42,129 nt of DNA from NCBI GenBank assembly GCA_037447655.1, contig JBBHKE010002239.1, positions 53,441 through 95,569 of the forward strand, read 5' to 3'. How positions within the stretch are numbered: the stretch's first letter is position 1; the number at the start of each line of letters is the position of its first letter. The notes beneath the pieces were generated by a model. It was given only the letters and a program-made list of their open reading frames with translations. It was not told the DNA's origin and searched no databases. Below, one piece after another: positions 12,020 through 22,890 of this stretch. The position numbers and the translations under genes were made by a program. Source of the DNA: Zygnema cylindricum (Eukaryota > Streptophyta > Zygnematophyceae > Zygnematales > Zygnemataceae).

Positions 12020-13036
12020 TGTATTGTCAATGCCAGTCTATGCTAGAGTCAGCAAAATTATCCCAGATTAGCAAGAGTACACACCAATTAGTGGTTCTAT
12101 TAAGCATATCCTACATTCGTCCTTAAAACAACCTATAAATGGACTTGATTTCATAATAGTGTGGACCACATTAATACTTGTCAAAGGAATCCAGTTCCGT
12201 TTTTTGCTCACTATGGCAGCTTTCAGTTTCAGGCACACCGTAGCCGTCAACAGACTTTCCATTGATTCTTACAGGCAATAGCAAAAGAAAAATACGGCAA
12301 TACATATATATTATTATTCTATATTATATATGTACATAGAGAAGGAGACAGGTCGCCGGTACCTGCCACATTCTGTTCGTCCGCAAAACCTTCGGCCGGC
12401 AGGCAGGGCGGAACCAGCAAAAGACAAAAAAGGAAAATGGTGGCAGTCGCCATGGTTCAAAATGCAGACAGAGAGGTGACCTAAAACGTGTGGAAATCTG
12501 CAGTGCTGTTTTGTTTCGGTGGCGAAATAAGACAAAAACAGTTGCTAAACAAAAGGGCTATTTAAGTATTTATTTTATCCTCCGTCACTTTCTAAAGTCA
12601 ACGTCAGAAGTCAACGTCTCATATGCCTCAAAGAGTTTCTTAGGACGGGACTTCGTTAGGCGGTGGCCAGTTACTGGCAGTAATACTCCACAGTAAACAG
12701 CATGCTACCCACTTTTTTGATTTTGATTGGTGCCACGTAGGCATAATCATAGGCTTTTGTTTATACGTTAAAAATCGTCAAAAAATATTTAACCGCAGAA
12801 TCTGAATGATGTATTTCAGTATTTGTATCCGCGAAATATGAATGAAATATCTGTACGGGCGGACGAAAATTAAAAATTTGTAAAAGCGTACGCAAATGTT
12901 AAATTCTGTACGTGCGTACGATATCATTCTCCTGCTGTGATATTTTATAACCCAAAATAATGAAATATGATACACTCAGGTCAATTGATGGCAAACGGAG
13001 TGTCAGAGGATCTCTTCCGTCAAAGATTTTCTCGTG
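11769..13036. other. Upstream region of the receptor kinase
   Basis: This holds the presumed 5' UTR and promoter of the kinase gene and the (AT)n tract. From about 12300 the sequence becomes rich in CGTACG and TGTACGG words like the transposon half of the window. I see no other gene, and no core promoter element could be assigned. Confidence 0.5.
11965..12017. repeat. (AT)n microsatellite
   Basis: About 26 uninterrupted AT dinucleotides lie roughly 200 bp upstream of the receptor kinase start codon, in what should be its promoter or 5' UTR. Such a tract is likely to vary in length. Confidence 0.95.
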
Positions 13037-13046
13037 GCTTTCCACC

Positions 13047-13639
13047 ATAGTTCAAAAGTAGGTGAAAGTAGGCCCATACAGTATGCCTATTGTATGCAAA
13101 ACATACAATATAACAGGGTTGAGTTGCACATCGATCGCTAGAGAATTAAACGGCATGTCTAAATTTTGAAAAAAAATCGGACAAAAAATATTTTTTCTGT
13201 GAATTTTGAGGTGTTTTTTATTTAAACCGTCAGATTTGGACCATCGGACGGTCGCTGATCAAAGTAGCGATCTTAAGAAGATCACATGAAAAGCCCATAA
13301 CACAACTTACGATAGGACAATCTGTCATATTCGCGTCTGCAATTTTGAAGGCCACACTAAATAAAGCCTCAAATTGACCAATCACGTTGCCCGTCCGCGT
13401 TTTTTTTTTTTTTTTTTCGGGTTTTCTTTCCCGCGGAATGTCATGCTACGTCGTGTCAGTTCGCTAAAAAATTTCGTCAGGTGGCGTGCGCTGTACCATG
13501 ATCATACGTCAGATTCGTACGATAGTACAAGAGTGCCCACAACGCACACCCATACAATATGCCTACTCTACGCGAGTTTAGTGCCAAGTTTAGTGCGCCT
13601 ACCAAAGGCCTACCATAAAAACGCCTACTTTTGAACTAT
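13047..13639. mobile_element. Mutator-like MITE, copy 1
   Basis: The left end ATAGTTCAAAAGTAGG matches the inverted right end CCTACTTTTGAACTAT, both continuing into similar sub-terminal sequence. It is flanked by a perfect 10-bp direct repeat, GCTTTCCACC (13037-13046 and 13640-13649), close to the 9-10 bp duplication of Mutator-like elements. No transposase is present. A related copy in the opposite orientation lies at 25246-25929; both share the CATAACACAACTTACG segment and the block around AATTGACCA. Confidence 0.85.
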
Positions 13640-13766
13640 GCTTTCCACCCTGTCAAAGTTTACGCGTATAAGCTTGAATCATCTTGACCGATCTACACCA
13701 CACGTGTTGTGTTAAAATATAGGAAAATGGTACGGAAATGGTACCAAAAAATGAAAAAAATACTTA

Positions 13767-14474
13767 GGGCGTGTCCCCATGTAACCGATATTTTGAAACG
13801 TTATTTTGGAATTTAGAGCTGATTTTACGGTGTACTTTTCAAAGTGTGCCTATGTTAATCGTTACTTGCGCGTTCGTTATTTTGAATATGTGGCAATTGT
13901 ACACGTCGCCAATACTTGCGACACCTGTAGACGCCAACAAACTGCTAACATTTGTAGACGCCAACGATCTCGAAACAAACTGCGGACATTTGTACGTCGC
14001 AAAGAGCTCCTGACATACTGGGACAATCGTCGACGCCAACTGTCATTTGTTGACGCCCACACGTGAACGACATAAGCAATCGCCTGCGTCTACAAAATGA
14101 TATTTGTAGACGCCCACAAGTGGACAACATAAGCAAACGGACAAACAATTTTTTTTTCCTGTATTCTCCCAACTGCAATAAAACAAATGAAATTTTTTGA
14201 CGCGTGCAACCCAGGATTTCTATTCGTCAATAGGGTAGTATTTTCATTAAAAGCACGTCGCGATTAGATTTCGGTGCAAGTGGTAAGATGAGCTGGAAGT
14301 GGGTCGCGATGATAATACTGCCAAATCGCCGTACCTTTCAAGTTCCAAGATGACTCAAAATGTATTTGAGTTTTTGCCCATTTTCCGTACGGCGTAATAT
14401 TTTCAAGTAGGAAGTCCCATTTTCCGTGTAAACGACGGAAAAAAACCCTTACTTGAACACATGGGGACACGCCC
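13767..14474. mobile_element. TWA-flanked inverted-repeat element C1
   Basis: Ends GGGCGTGTCCCCATGT and ACATGGGGACACGCCC are perfect inverted repeats flanked by TTA on both sides (13764-13766, 14475-14477). A 3-bp TWA duplication is typical of PIF/Harbinger-type elements; no transposase is visible, so it would be non-autonomous. Its interior repeats the word GTAGACGCCMAC several times (13927-14115). Confidence 0.82.
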
Positions 14475-14477
14475 TTA

Positions 14478-14917
14478 ATCCCGTAAACAACCCCACTTTT
14501 ATCCTTAACAATGTCAAGATAAAAATCTAGCATTTCGAATCCGGTGTCAATTAACGCGGAAGCGTATGTTTTCATGTCCCTGGTGACCTGCAAAGGCACC
14601 GACAATTTCGCTGACGTAAAGTACACCGTGTATCCCTGTCAGTGATAGTGAGACACTAGGCCTGTCGACAAGCCTAATAAGTTGACATTGCTCTTTGTTA
14701 TTTTTTCACTTAAAGGCACAGTCGTTGACATCGTGTCGCAGAAGTCAGAATGCGATCATGTGCGAATGGCATTGTTGAGTCGTCGCACATTTTGGTTTAC
14801 ATGTCGGCCAAAGTGGTTTCTCGCGTAAACTTCAACTTTTCAAGGTCGTTTTGCAAATGAGATGACTGACAAAAAAGGCCCGCGATCGCCCACAAGGAAG
14901 TCAAGTGGGCCAATTAT
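14478..14917. other. Unassigned sequence between elements
   Basis: No gene, repeat or terminal inverted repeat is recognised here. Confidence 0.5.
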
Positions 14918-14919
14918 TA

Positions 14920-15467
14920 GTGTTGGGTATCGAGTAATTTCATATCGCGATAATTTCGATATTCAATATATTGAATATCGATCGAGAAGAACCCTCGATA
15001 TATCGTACCGAGACCAACATAGATTATCGCGATATATAGCATTTTATAAATTTAATATTTTATATCATATGTTATTTTAGCGATAAAGACAAATTGTCTG
15101 GTACGCGACGTACGACGTGATTTGCGTTCCGTGACTTAAAGGTAGACGCCGCAAAATGTAACCGACAAACCGACCATTTTCGTATGGAAATCCGTACTTG
15201 CGTATTACGTAAGTGTACTTCACAAGTGTACCGCGTCAATGTACCTCAACTATCTCCTTCACTCTGTTGACTTGCAAGAAAAATACGTATTTCTTTTCGG
15301 CAAAGATTTTACGGTCACCTTGTCCGAAGGCACATGACTTTGGAGACCTGTAAAAAATTTCATTTTTTTTTTAATGCCTCGATATATTGACGATACGATA
15401 TATCGGCGATATATAGCGATATTTTGATTTTCGATAAATCGAGGCGATATATCGATTATCGGGTACC
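14920..15467. mobile_element. CGATATATCG-rich element A, right end lost
   Basis: It starts TA|GTGTTGGGTATCGA like the intact relative at 19873-21010 and shares its CGATATATCG-rich ends and the ACGCGACGTACGACGTGATTT block. It stops right after GATTATCGGGTACCT, where the relative continues for about 55 bp to its inverted end. The break coincides with the TG end of an LTR fragment. Confidence 0.8.
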
Positions 15468-15468
15468 T

Positions 15469-15595
15469 TGTAGAAACTAATGGTTTTATTAGTATTTTCT
15501 AGGTCTGAAAAGAAATATAGAAGTCGAGGCAGTCTATCTCTAACTTCTCTCTCCAACTCTCAAACTTGTCGCAGTCACTGAGAAATTGGAGAGGA
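15469..15595 (+). mobile_element. Copia LTR 5'-end fragment, opposite orientation
   Basis: TGTAGAAACTAATGG onwards is the reverse complement of the right end of the LTR at 37965-39018 for about 125 bp. It is thus the first part of an LTR of that family on the + strand. It begins exactly at the TG terminus and ends just before the next inverted-repeat element. Confidence 0.85.
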
Positions 15596-15602
15596 CGATT
15601 AA

Positions 15603-16377
15603 GGCGGTGTGCCCATGTACCAGAAACTTTGTAACTTTATAACTTTGTTAACTTTGTAACAAGGAAGAGGACTCACACCAAGAGGAGGACTTGCACCAAG
15701 AGGAGGACTCCCACTTGAAGGAGGACTCGCACCAAGAGGGTACAATTCTGCGAAGAAAGTGCATAAAGTGGAAGCAAAATTTGCATCGCCTTCAAACTTA
15801 AAATGGACTGCACGTTGCCGTCTTGTGATTTTGGACCCACAACCACGTCAAGAAACGTCATCTTCAAACCTTACCTTAAAACACATCGGAGATAAAATAT
15901 CATCGCTAACCAAAAATGAAAAATGCTTCGCACTTCTCAAAATTTTTCAAAAATTTCAAACAATTTCAGACCACAACTAAATATACAAGATTTGTTATGT
16001 TTTGTACGTCTACGTCATGGAGAGGAAAAAGTACATGATTATTTTTGTTTTCGTTTGCGTCACGTACAGGTTTCTTTTTGCAGGGGTCTTGAGAATTCAA
16101 TGTCATTTAATGCAAAGAGCATCTTCTTCAACCATCAACAACACGGGGCTAGAATGTTGTACATTTACAATATCACAAGCGGTTTCAAAAAATAAAGTGT
16201 GACAACACAAATTGTAGATGTTGACAACAATCACACGTATTGTCGATGTAGACAATTGTCATAGACTTAAGTGACGCTTTCGTTTAACGCGGTGGGACAC
16301 ATGAAAATCGTGTACATAGAATCTTTGCAACAATACAAAGTAAATTTGCTAAGTTACAGTTACAAGGGGACACGCCC
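15603..16377. mobile_element. TWA-flanked inverted-repeat element C2
   Basis: Right end GGGGACACGCCC is family-perfect; left end GGCGGTGTGCCCATGT is a mutated match. TAA flanks both sides (15600-15602, 16378-16380). Near its left end are four imperfect 18-bp units around GAGGACTCGCACCAAGAG (about 15664-15742). No transposase is seen. Confidence 0.75.
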
Positions 16378-16380
16378 TAA

Positions 16381-16839
16381 CCCATAGTGGTACTCTAAAG
16401 TACGAACATTGCGTCGTTTTAGGCTCCATACTTCTAGGCTCGGTATGGACATGAATGGAAAGGAACATCCACTTGTTGTTTGGTCACAAACACTACTACA
16501 ACCTTCCTTTGTCTCCAAAGTAACTGGTCTCTGTTTTCATTGTAACCACCGTAGCACCTTAATTCACCGAATTCAAACTCCTTTCACTTTGTTTTCATGA
16601 AGAAATTTGTGTTGCAAACCAATCACATTGCATTGTTTTTACCTCTTGGGTTAAATAAAACATGGTCTGCATATTACACCACTAATCATTATTAGTGTTA
16701 CAGGGTTGAATTCAACGTTTTGAAATATGGTCCCTTTTTACAAAGTTTTAATTTTTTTGGCTTACAATTGGTGTTTACTTCTCTTATTCTTATTTTCCTG
16801 TCCTTTTGATGTTGGTACCAACCCTGGACAAATGCAAAG
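16381..16839. other. Unassigned sequence
   Basis: AT-rich DNA between element C2 and the solo LTR. I see no gene or repeat. Confidence 0.5.
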
Positions 16840-17451
16840 TGAAACTCTGAGACCTCCATTGGCCCTCAGAGTATGGAGATCCAAAAGAAGCTAATCTAGA
16901 TAGTGCCGACTCCAAGTTAATATAAACCCAAGTGACTGACCCCTTGACAGTTACAATCCCAATATAGATTCACCCCTGTGAAATAACACTTTCTGTGTGC
17001 TCAGTTTCACCACAAAATGCAAAGTTAGAATATGAGATTTGGACAAATTCACCCACTTTGACTTTCCCTTAGAAATGGAGCCACCTTGGCAGACAAAAAC
17101 TTTGACCGACTACACCCCTGTGTAGCGTGGACTCCTTTGAGTCCGCAGCAAAAAGAATCACTGAAAATGGTCAAGTAAATTGATAGTTATGGCTGGCCAA
17201 AGTTTGCCATTTATACAGGGTGCTCTCTGTGAGAGGCAGCTGCCTACCCAAAATTTTCTAAGTCCTATTCCCTCTCTAAAACTCTATCTACTGAAGTACG
17301 GCACCAATCAAATTACTGTGTCGTACAGAAAAGTACAGGTGCCGGTGTACTTTATGTACGGCAATTGTACGACATGGCCAAAATGTCAACACGTGTCAAA
17401 TCAGGATTAGTTCCTGTAATCTCCGGAATTCCCGTAGTCCAATGTTATCAC

Positions 17452-17473
17452 GCCACGTGTCATATGACGTGGC
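17452..17473. promoter_or_regulatory. ACGT-core palindrome in LTR
   Basis: GCCACGTG-TCATA-TGACGTGGC is a near-perfect inverted pair of ACGT-core sites (G-box plus C-box), the kind bound by plant bZIP factors. Diverged forms occur at the same LTR position at 27368-27395 and in the other LTR families. Function is inferred. Confidence 0.5.
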
Positions 17474-17610
17474 AAAGACCGTAAAACGCCAAAAATGCCT
17501 TTTTCGTGATCGCGGCGCCTATCGTGGCCGTCCGATCAAAACCGGCTATAATCCTAGCCGCTGAAATTCGACGCGCGGTATTTGTTTCGCTATCAAAACA
17601 AATGCGCGGT

Positions 17611-17634
17611 ATTTGTTTCGCTATCGAAACAAAT
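17611..17634. repeat. Conserved LTR palindrome ATTTGTTTCG
   Basis: ATTTGTTTCG and CGAAACAAAT flank four bases. A tandem copy lies just left at 17580-17603, and equivalents occur at 26688-26711 and in the other copia LTRs. Confidence 0.7.
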
Positions 17635-17815
17635 GCGCGGTATCCGTTCTGTCCCCATACCGTACTTCGTACTAAATCAAACTGTATCTATGTACTAAGT
17701 ATCTATTAGCCGTTAAACGGATTAATCTACATATGACAATTTATATATTTATCAAACCCTGTATATCGTAATATCTGTTCTAGACATAACGGCTAGAGCT
17801 AACGGCTAATGCTGA

Positions 17816-17858
17816 TTGACGGACGGCAGGTACCAAGATCAATTCCTGGGTCCGTCAA
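17816..17858. repeat. Conserved LTR hairpin, solo LTR version
   Basis: TTGACGGAC pairs with GTCCGTCAA around a GGTACC-containing loop. The homologous hairpin at 27689-27733 has GACGAAC paired with GTTCGTC, a compensatory change. Confidence 0.75.
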
Positions 17859-18050
17859 CTAACTTTTGGTAAGTCTAACTAATTTACCCCTTGTCTTCTC
17901 TAGAGAGCCTAGGCAGCCATGGCTCTAGCTCCCTATCCAGCCTTCAGTGATTACAACAAGTGTGGGGGCTTGGAGAGGGGAGTTAGAGGCAGACCGCCTC
18001 AGCTCTTTTTCTATCCTAATACAGACCTAGAAAATACTCAAATATCAACA

Positions 18051-18271
18051 CAAAGCTTTTTTTATGGCGTATCAGATGGGTTTTAGATGTAATTTGTTAC
18101 TTCGTTATGGGTCAAATTTTCTGAATAGAGTACGGTATGAATACAATTTGAATATTACATTAATATACACCAATGGTCCAAGGGCACTAAAAGACAATTT
18201 GTACTTTGTGGTATTTCCTCTATGGAGTCAGAATGTCGTCGCTGTCGTTGTCGACAATTTGATATCTTAAC
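18051..18271. other. Unassigned flank of the solo LTR
   Basis: A short stretch holding one copy of the CAAAG duplication and no other recognised feature. Confidence 0.5.
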
Positions 18272-18274
18272 TAA

Positions 18275-18977
18275 GAGTGAGGTTCCATTAGGGAAAAAGT
18301 GTCATTGTTTACTAAAAGCCGTAATGTTTGGTACAGTGTCGTACCAAAAAAAAAATTGTCAGAAAAACAAGGTTGCTGAATGAAGAATTTCATTCTCCAA
18401 GTTTATGGGCTTAAACGTGGACCGTTGGATGCAACATCGGATACGGCATTGTCTGACACTTGCAGTTTGCAACAAATGTCCCGGAGTAGCTCAATTCTCA
18501 GCTCCTGAACGAATAGCATTTTGCCTCTTGGAAAAGTGCACAAATATCCACGATGACCGCGCGACCAGATGTGTACACGTCGCATATGACATGTGCCTTC
18601 CGCCGGGGAGGATACGATGCCACCAGATCCGTAAGAAAATCTTTGACGTAGGATATTGTTTCACGCATCTGTTGCCATCCACAAACCTTTCTGACATTTT
18701 CGTACGCTTTTACACATCTTAAGTTTCGTCCGCCTGTACAAATTTTATTCAATACGTTGTACGAGTCACTTTTTACCTTCGTTGGTACAAATATGTGGTC
18801 ACAATTCGCTGATAGAGATTCTTCGAAGATTACCAGAATCGTATTCTTCTACTACGTGGCAAAATCGAAGTGTGCCACGCAAAAAATAAGTCGGTTACTG
18901 GACCCGACACAATGGAACGGTCGCTTCAGTAAACTATTTTTTGATGTTTGCAGAGACCGCCTAATGGAACAAGGCTC
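18275..18977. mobile_element. Inverted-repeat element D1
   Basis: Left end GAGTGAGGTTCCATTAGG matches the inverted right end CCTAATGGAACAAGGCTC. TAA precedes it (18272-18274) and TTA follows it (18978-18980). It belongs to the same GGGTGAAGTTCCATCA family as the element at 39993-40729. No transposase is seen. Confidence 0.7.
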
Positions 18978-18980
18978 TTA

Positions 18981-19687
18981 GGGTGAACCTCCATCAGGCA
19001 AAAAGTGGGGTTCTTTCCTGGAAAAAGTGTACTTTCGTACAGATCAAGCTCATTTCCGTACAGAGACGTACTGATTTTATTTTTATTTTTTTTAAACATG
19101 ATTATTCTCGGCGCGTGAAGATTCTCCAAACTTCTGGGCGACAACGTCGACCGTCCGATTACGTGTTTTCGAAGTAAGCGGTCACGTCGTCCAGTGATTA
19201 ATTACTCTCCTCAGGAGGAGAGTCGTCAATCACCGGACGTGTAAAATGTTTACGCGTGGAAAAGTGACGTACGGGCCGCGCGCCTTCGAACAGGCGGGAA
19301 TCAAATCCAACGAAAGCCACCAAAAAAAATCTTTGTTGAAGAATGTGTCGTGACGCCTCCACGATCCGCTGACTTCCATAATTTATGGCACCACGACGAA
19401 ACACGAACGACAAAACAGCTACAAAAAATACAAAACACGAACGTACAAATTGTACATTCACGTAATTTAATTTTGCGACTGGATGTACGGATACAAGTCC
19501 AGATATCGTGTTTTTGGAATCTTTGACTGCTCGTCGTCAAAACATGAACCTACGTGGGTCCAATCGAAAGAAAGCACATACACGATAGATTCCATTGCTG
19601 GCACGACCTGATGGAGAAGTGAACGAAGTATTACTGCCAGTAAACGTTTCCGTACGATTACTGTCGGCGCTTGATGGAGGGTTACCC
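18981..19687. mobile_element. Inverted-repeat element D2
   Basis: Ends GGGTGAACCTCCATCA and TGATGGAGGGTTACCC are inverted repeats. It abuts D1, sharing the TTA at 18978-18980, and is followed by TAA (19688-19690). A long palindrome lies inside at 19188-19239. Confidence 0.78.
19188..19239. repeat. Palindrome inside D2
   Basis: The core ACTCTCCTC-AG-GAGGAGAGT (19204-19223) is perfect. The arms extend imperfectly outward through GTGATT and AATCAC to CGTCC and GGACG. Confidence 0.85.
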
Positions 19688-19872
19688 TAAGATGGATTTC
19701 TTTTTACGTCCGTTTATTATTTTGTCGCGAAACGTGACCGGAAATGACGCGTCCTATACTTATCCGAAACCGCGTCGGATAACTGCGTTGCACATCCGCC
19801 AATGGGAAGTGAGTCAACAGAGGATCGAGAGAATTTGTAATTTTGTCTTTTGTCTTAAATCCCCAATTGCTA

Positions 19873-21010
19873 GTGTTGGGTATCGGGTAGTTTCATATTG
19901 CGATAATTTCGATATGCGATATATCGATCGAGGAAAGTCCTTGATATATCGTACCGCGACCAACATAAATTATCGCGATATATTGTATTTTATAAAATAA
20001 ATTTTTTATTTAATATGTTGTGTTAGCAATAACAACAACTTTCTTGAAACGCGACGTACGACGTGATTTTCGTTCCGTGACTTAAAAGGTAACGCCACAA
20101 ATTGTAACCGACGAAAAAGTACTAATATTGTAATACTAATTCGTATAGTTATTTTTTTAGTAATTACTACGGTACAGAACTTCACATATGAAAACTTGAA
20201 ACCCACACTAATTTAGTTAAAGTATGATATGAAAAAAAATATGCAGACTGTTCGTTTCAGGCATGAATTTTTATTATTTTTTTTATTTATTAAATTTTGA
20301 TGTGTACAAAATGAGAATTCTTATTATTATTTTTATTCAATATTTTATGAAGTGTATAAAATGTGATATTTTATTCTTATTTCTATTAATCATTTTTTGA
20401 AGTGTACAAAATGTGAGTTTTAATTATTATTTTTATTTATTATTTTTTAAAGTGTATAAAATGTGAACTTTTATTCTTATTATTATTTATTCTTTTTTGA
20501 AGTGTACAAATTGTAAAATCTTATTCTTATTTTTATTAATTGGAGTAGCAGTAGCTAGTACTACCTGCTGCAGTAGCATTGCCAGCAGCTAGTACTACTG
20601 GCAGCAACAGTAGCTAGTACTAGCATACTAGCTAGCATCGGCAATAACACTAGTTATGGCTGCAGCGGCACGTAGTTCTAGCAGCTGCAGCTAATTAATT
20701 ATCAATTAATTAGGTTCTCAATTAATCCATTTACAGTTTCCGATTCGCAGTTTCCGTGAAAAAAAAAAAACATCCTCCACCACTTTGACATATGTCCTTC
20801 TCTTCTTCCGAGAATTGACTAGCAAATTTTATATTTATTTTTAAGAAGCTTCGATATATTGGCGATAGGTTCGAAATATCGGCGATACGATATATCGGCG
20901 ATATATCGCGATAATTTGAAATTCGATATATCGAAGCGATATATCGATTATCGGGTACCTGAAAATCGATATATATCGAATATCAACAAATGGTCTTCGA
21001 TACCCAACAC
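19873..21010. mobile_element. CGATATATCG-rich element B, intact
   Basis: Ends GTGTTGGGTATCG and CGA(A)GACCATTTG-side CGATACCCAACAC are inverted repeats flanked by TA on each side (19871-19872, 21011-21012), which suggests a Tc1/mariner-like duplication. Both ends are dense in CGATATATCG palindromes. No transposase is seen. It carries an internal five-copy repeat at about 20262-20540 and an AGC/CTAG-rich stretch at 20541-20700. Confidence 0.8.
20262..20540. repeat. Five-copy tandem repeat, period 50 bp
   Basis: AGTGTAYAAAATGTGA-like words start at 20301, 20351, 20401, 20451 and 20501, with AT-rich spacers. The array lies inside element B and is absent from the related element A. Confidence 0.9.
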
Positions 21011-21012
21011 TA

Positions 21013-22790
21013 CTAATTTGGGTTCTTAAAATTTTGATTTTTTTCCTCAAATAGGATACATGATTTTAATTTTTCCTTGACGTTAATTAAGGTAACGTAC
21101 AAAATAGCGTAAAGAACGAAAGTATAATAATATTTAAATAGTGTGGTGTACGGTCGATGTCAGGCCGTACATAAATGTACCTTTTCAAGTGAGACGCGCA
21201 CACATAGGAACGTGCGCTCAAAAAACGGGATTAGTCTGACACGTAAATTTGTCAAACATATACGGATGTTTAAATTTCACGACGGCGTACGATTTCTAAT
21301 ATTTTGTACGGATACATATATTAATGTATATAATCGTACGGAGAATATTCGATTTTTGCTGTTCCCAAATTAGCATAATGCCGAAAATAAAATACACCCT
21401 TTTTTTTAATTCTTAATTAGCATCAAGTACGGTAAATTTTCTTCAACACAATTTAAACTTTGACACTAATAACGATTCGCAGTGTACTATGGTAGGGTAT
21501 GGTACGGCATGGTGTCGTGCATGACCATATGACCGTGAGTGGCATGCATCAAATACAGCTCCAGTCGCCGATAAACACCAAAAAATGTATAACCATTACA
21601 TATGTACAGTATACATGACCAAAACCGGAGTACGGAGAATATATTTCGCAAAGAAATAATCAATCAATCTCCTTGAAAAAGCAAAACATACCAAGCACAT
21701 GGACTAAGCAAAAATAAAAGACAAAGCAAGGTCATGTAGGTAAGGATGGAATTCCCGTATTTGCTACAATAGCCACTACGCCTTAAAGTCTTTCAGTCTT
21801 TCAATATCCCATACAAGAGTCCAACAAGCGGACTAGAACCCTTCCGTAACTAGTCGAAGAAGCCGAGGCAGCCGGTATTACCACAAAGCCAGACAGGATT
21901 GGAGCTAGACTGCAAAGTCAGCACTCTGACACCAAGAAAACACCAAATCCGCAAAACACAATTCGTACACCAAGGCAAATAGAACACAGTCTGGAGGGAA
22001 ACCTCGCAGGTTGGCTTGCGTCGGTTGATTAGGTAAGGACTTGGTACAAAAGAGAATATGGAGCTCAGAGATAGTCACTAGCATAGACTATGGGCCTGAA
22101 GAAAACCCTAACTCAAAACTAGCCTGCCACTAAACATTTAGGTGCAACCCTATTTGTAACAAGGTTCGACAAATCCCGAGAAAAAGTTTGCCAAAAAATG
22201 ACAACTTCTCAATGTTGGATTCCCGTGCTTTAATTTGCAACTGTTCCTAAAACGCCAAATGGCATTTATCCTATGCTTCCGCTAACCATACAGCTACACT
22301 AATCGCTATATGTCCTTGTGCATGCAGGTTTCTATGTGCAAAAGGTGCCAGTTTCTGGAGACGACCGCTGCGTAGGCGCCTCGGGATGCCTTACATCTAT
22401 ACCTCGAGGATAAAAACCCTTCCTAAGCTAAACAAAATAATGCATGAACCTCTGATGGTTCATGACTTTAGACATGTGTCACGTTTGGAGCCGTTTGAGC
22501 TCTTAACATCAGATGTCATACCGCATTTACGTTCCACGTCGGTTTCATATTGTGTCGTATGTGAATGTAATACGGTATCTTATTCGTGTGTACCCTGCAC
22601 TGTACACCCTGTTATAAACCTGTCTTGTCATACGTACGCCAATTAGTACGGGATAGAGTAAAAATACTCGTCGACGCTTTACGGCATGACAATGGTTTTG
22701 AATGATACGGTACGACCCGGGACGATGTGAAGGGGGAACGAATGCGAGACACATACACCGTAAATCGCTTTAAACTTTATTGTCTATTCG
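21013..22790. other. Unassigned 1.8-kb stretch
   Basis: No convincing gene. The word ACACTAATAACGATTCGCAG at 21463-21482 recurs in diverged form near 39844, 40810 and 41270, so old repeats are probably present, but I cannot delimit an element. Confidence 0.45.
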
Positions 22791-22890
22791 GCCACTTAAA
22801 ACATTTCTTTTCTGTGTGCACACTTGTCGTATTGAAAATCCGACGGTTTCGATTGAAAGACCAAGTTCTCACCTTGCGATTCGTGGTCTC
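22791..22890. mobile_element. Truncated MITE F'
   Basis: GCCACTTAAAACATTTC onwards matches the left two thirds of the 41111-41257 element, through GTGCACACTTGTCG and CTCACCTTGCGATTCGTGGTCTCT. It stops where the copia LTR remnant begins. Confidence 0.75.

Larger units (their letters stand above)
16840..18050 (-). mobile_element. Solo copia LTR
   Basis: It begins TGAAACTCTGAGACCTCC and ends AATATCAACA. A perfect 5-bp duplication, CAAAG, lies at 16835-16839 and 18051-18055. It is homologous along its length to the LTRs of both nested copias, sharing the GTACGG-rich block, the ACGT-core block, the ATTTGTTTCG palindrome and the GGTACC hairpin, but has extra sequence near its left end. No internal region remains, as expected after recombination between two LTRs. 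Confidence 0.93.

Noticed and set aside
17816-17858. LTR hairpin read as a tRNA T-arm (GGGATCAAATCC)
   Set aside because: The resemblance is limited to the loop. No other tRNA arms are present, and the long outer stem does not fit a tRNA.
20541-20700. AGC/CTAG-rich stretch as a short coding repeat or CRISPR-like array
   Set aside because: Units are irregular, spacers are not of fixed length, and the setting is a plant DNA transposon.
19873-21010. Element B as a hAT transposon
   Set aside because: An 8-bp target duplication is not found; only TA matches on both sides.
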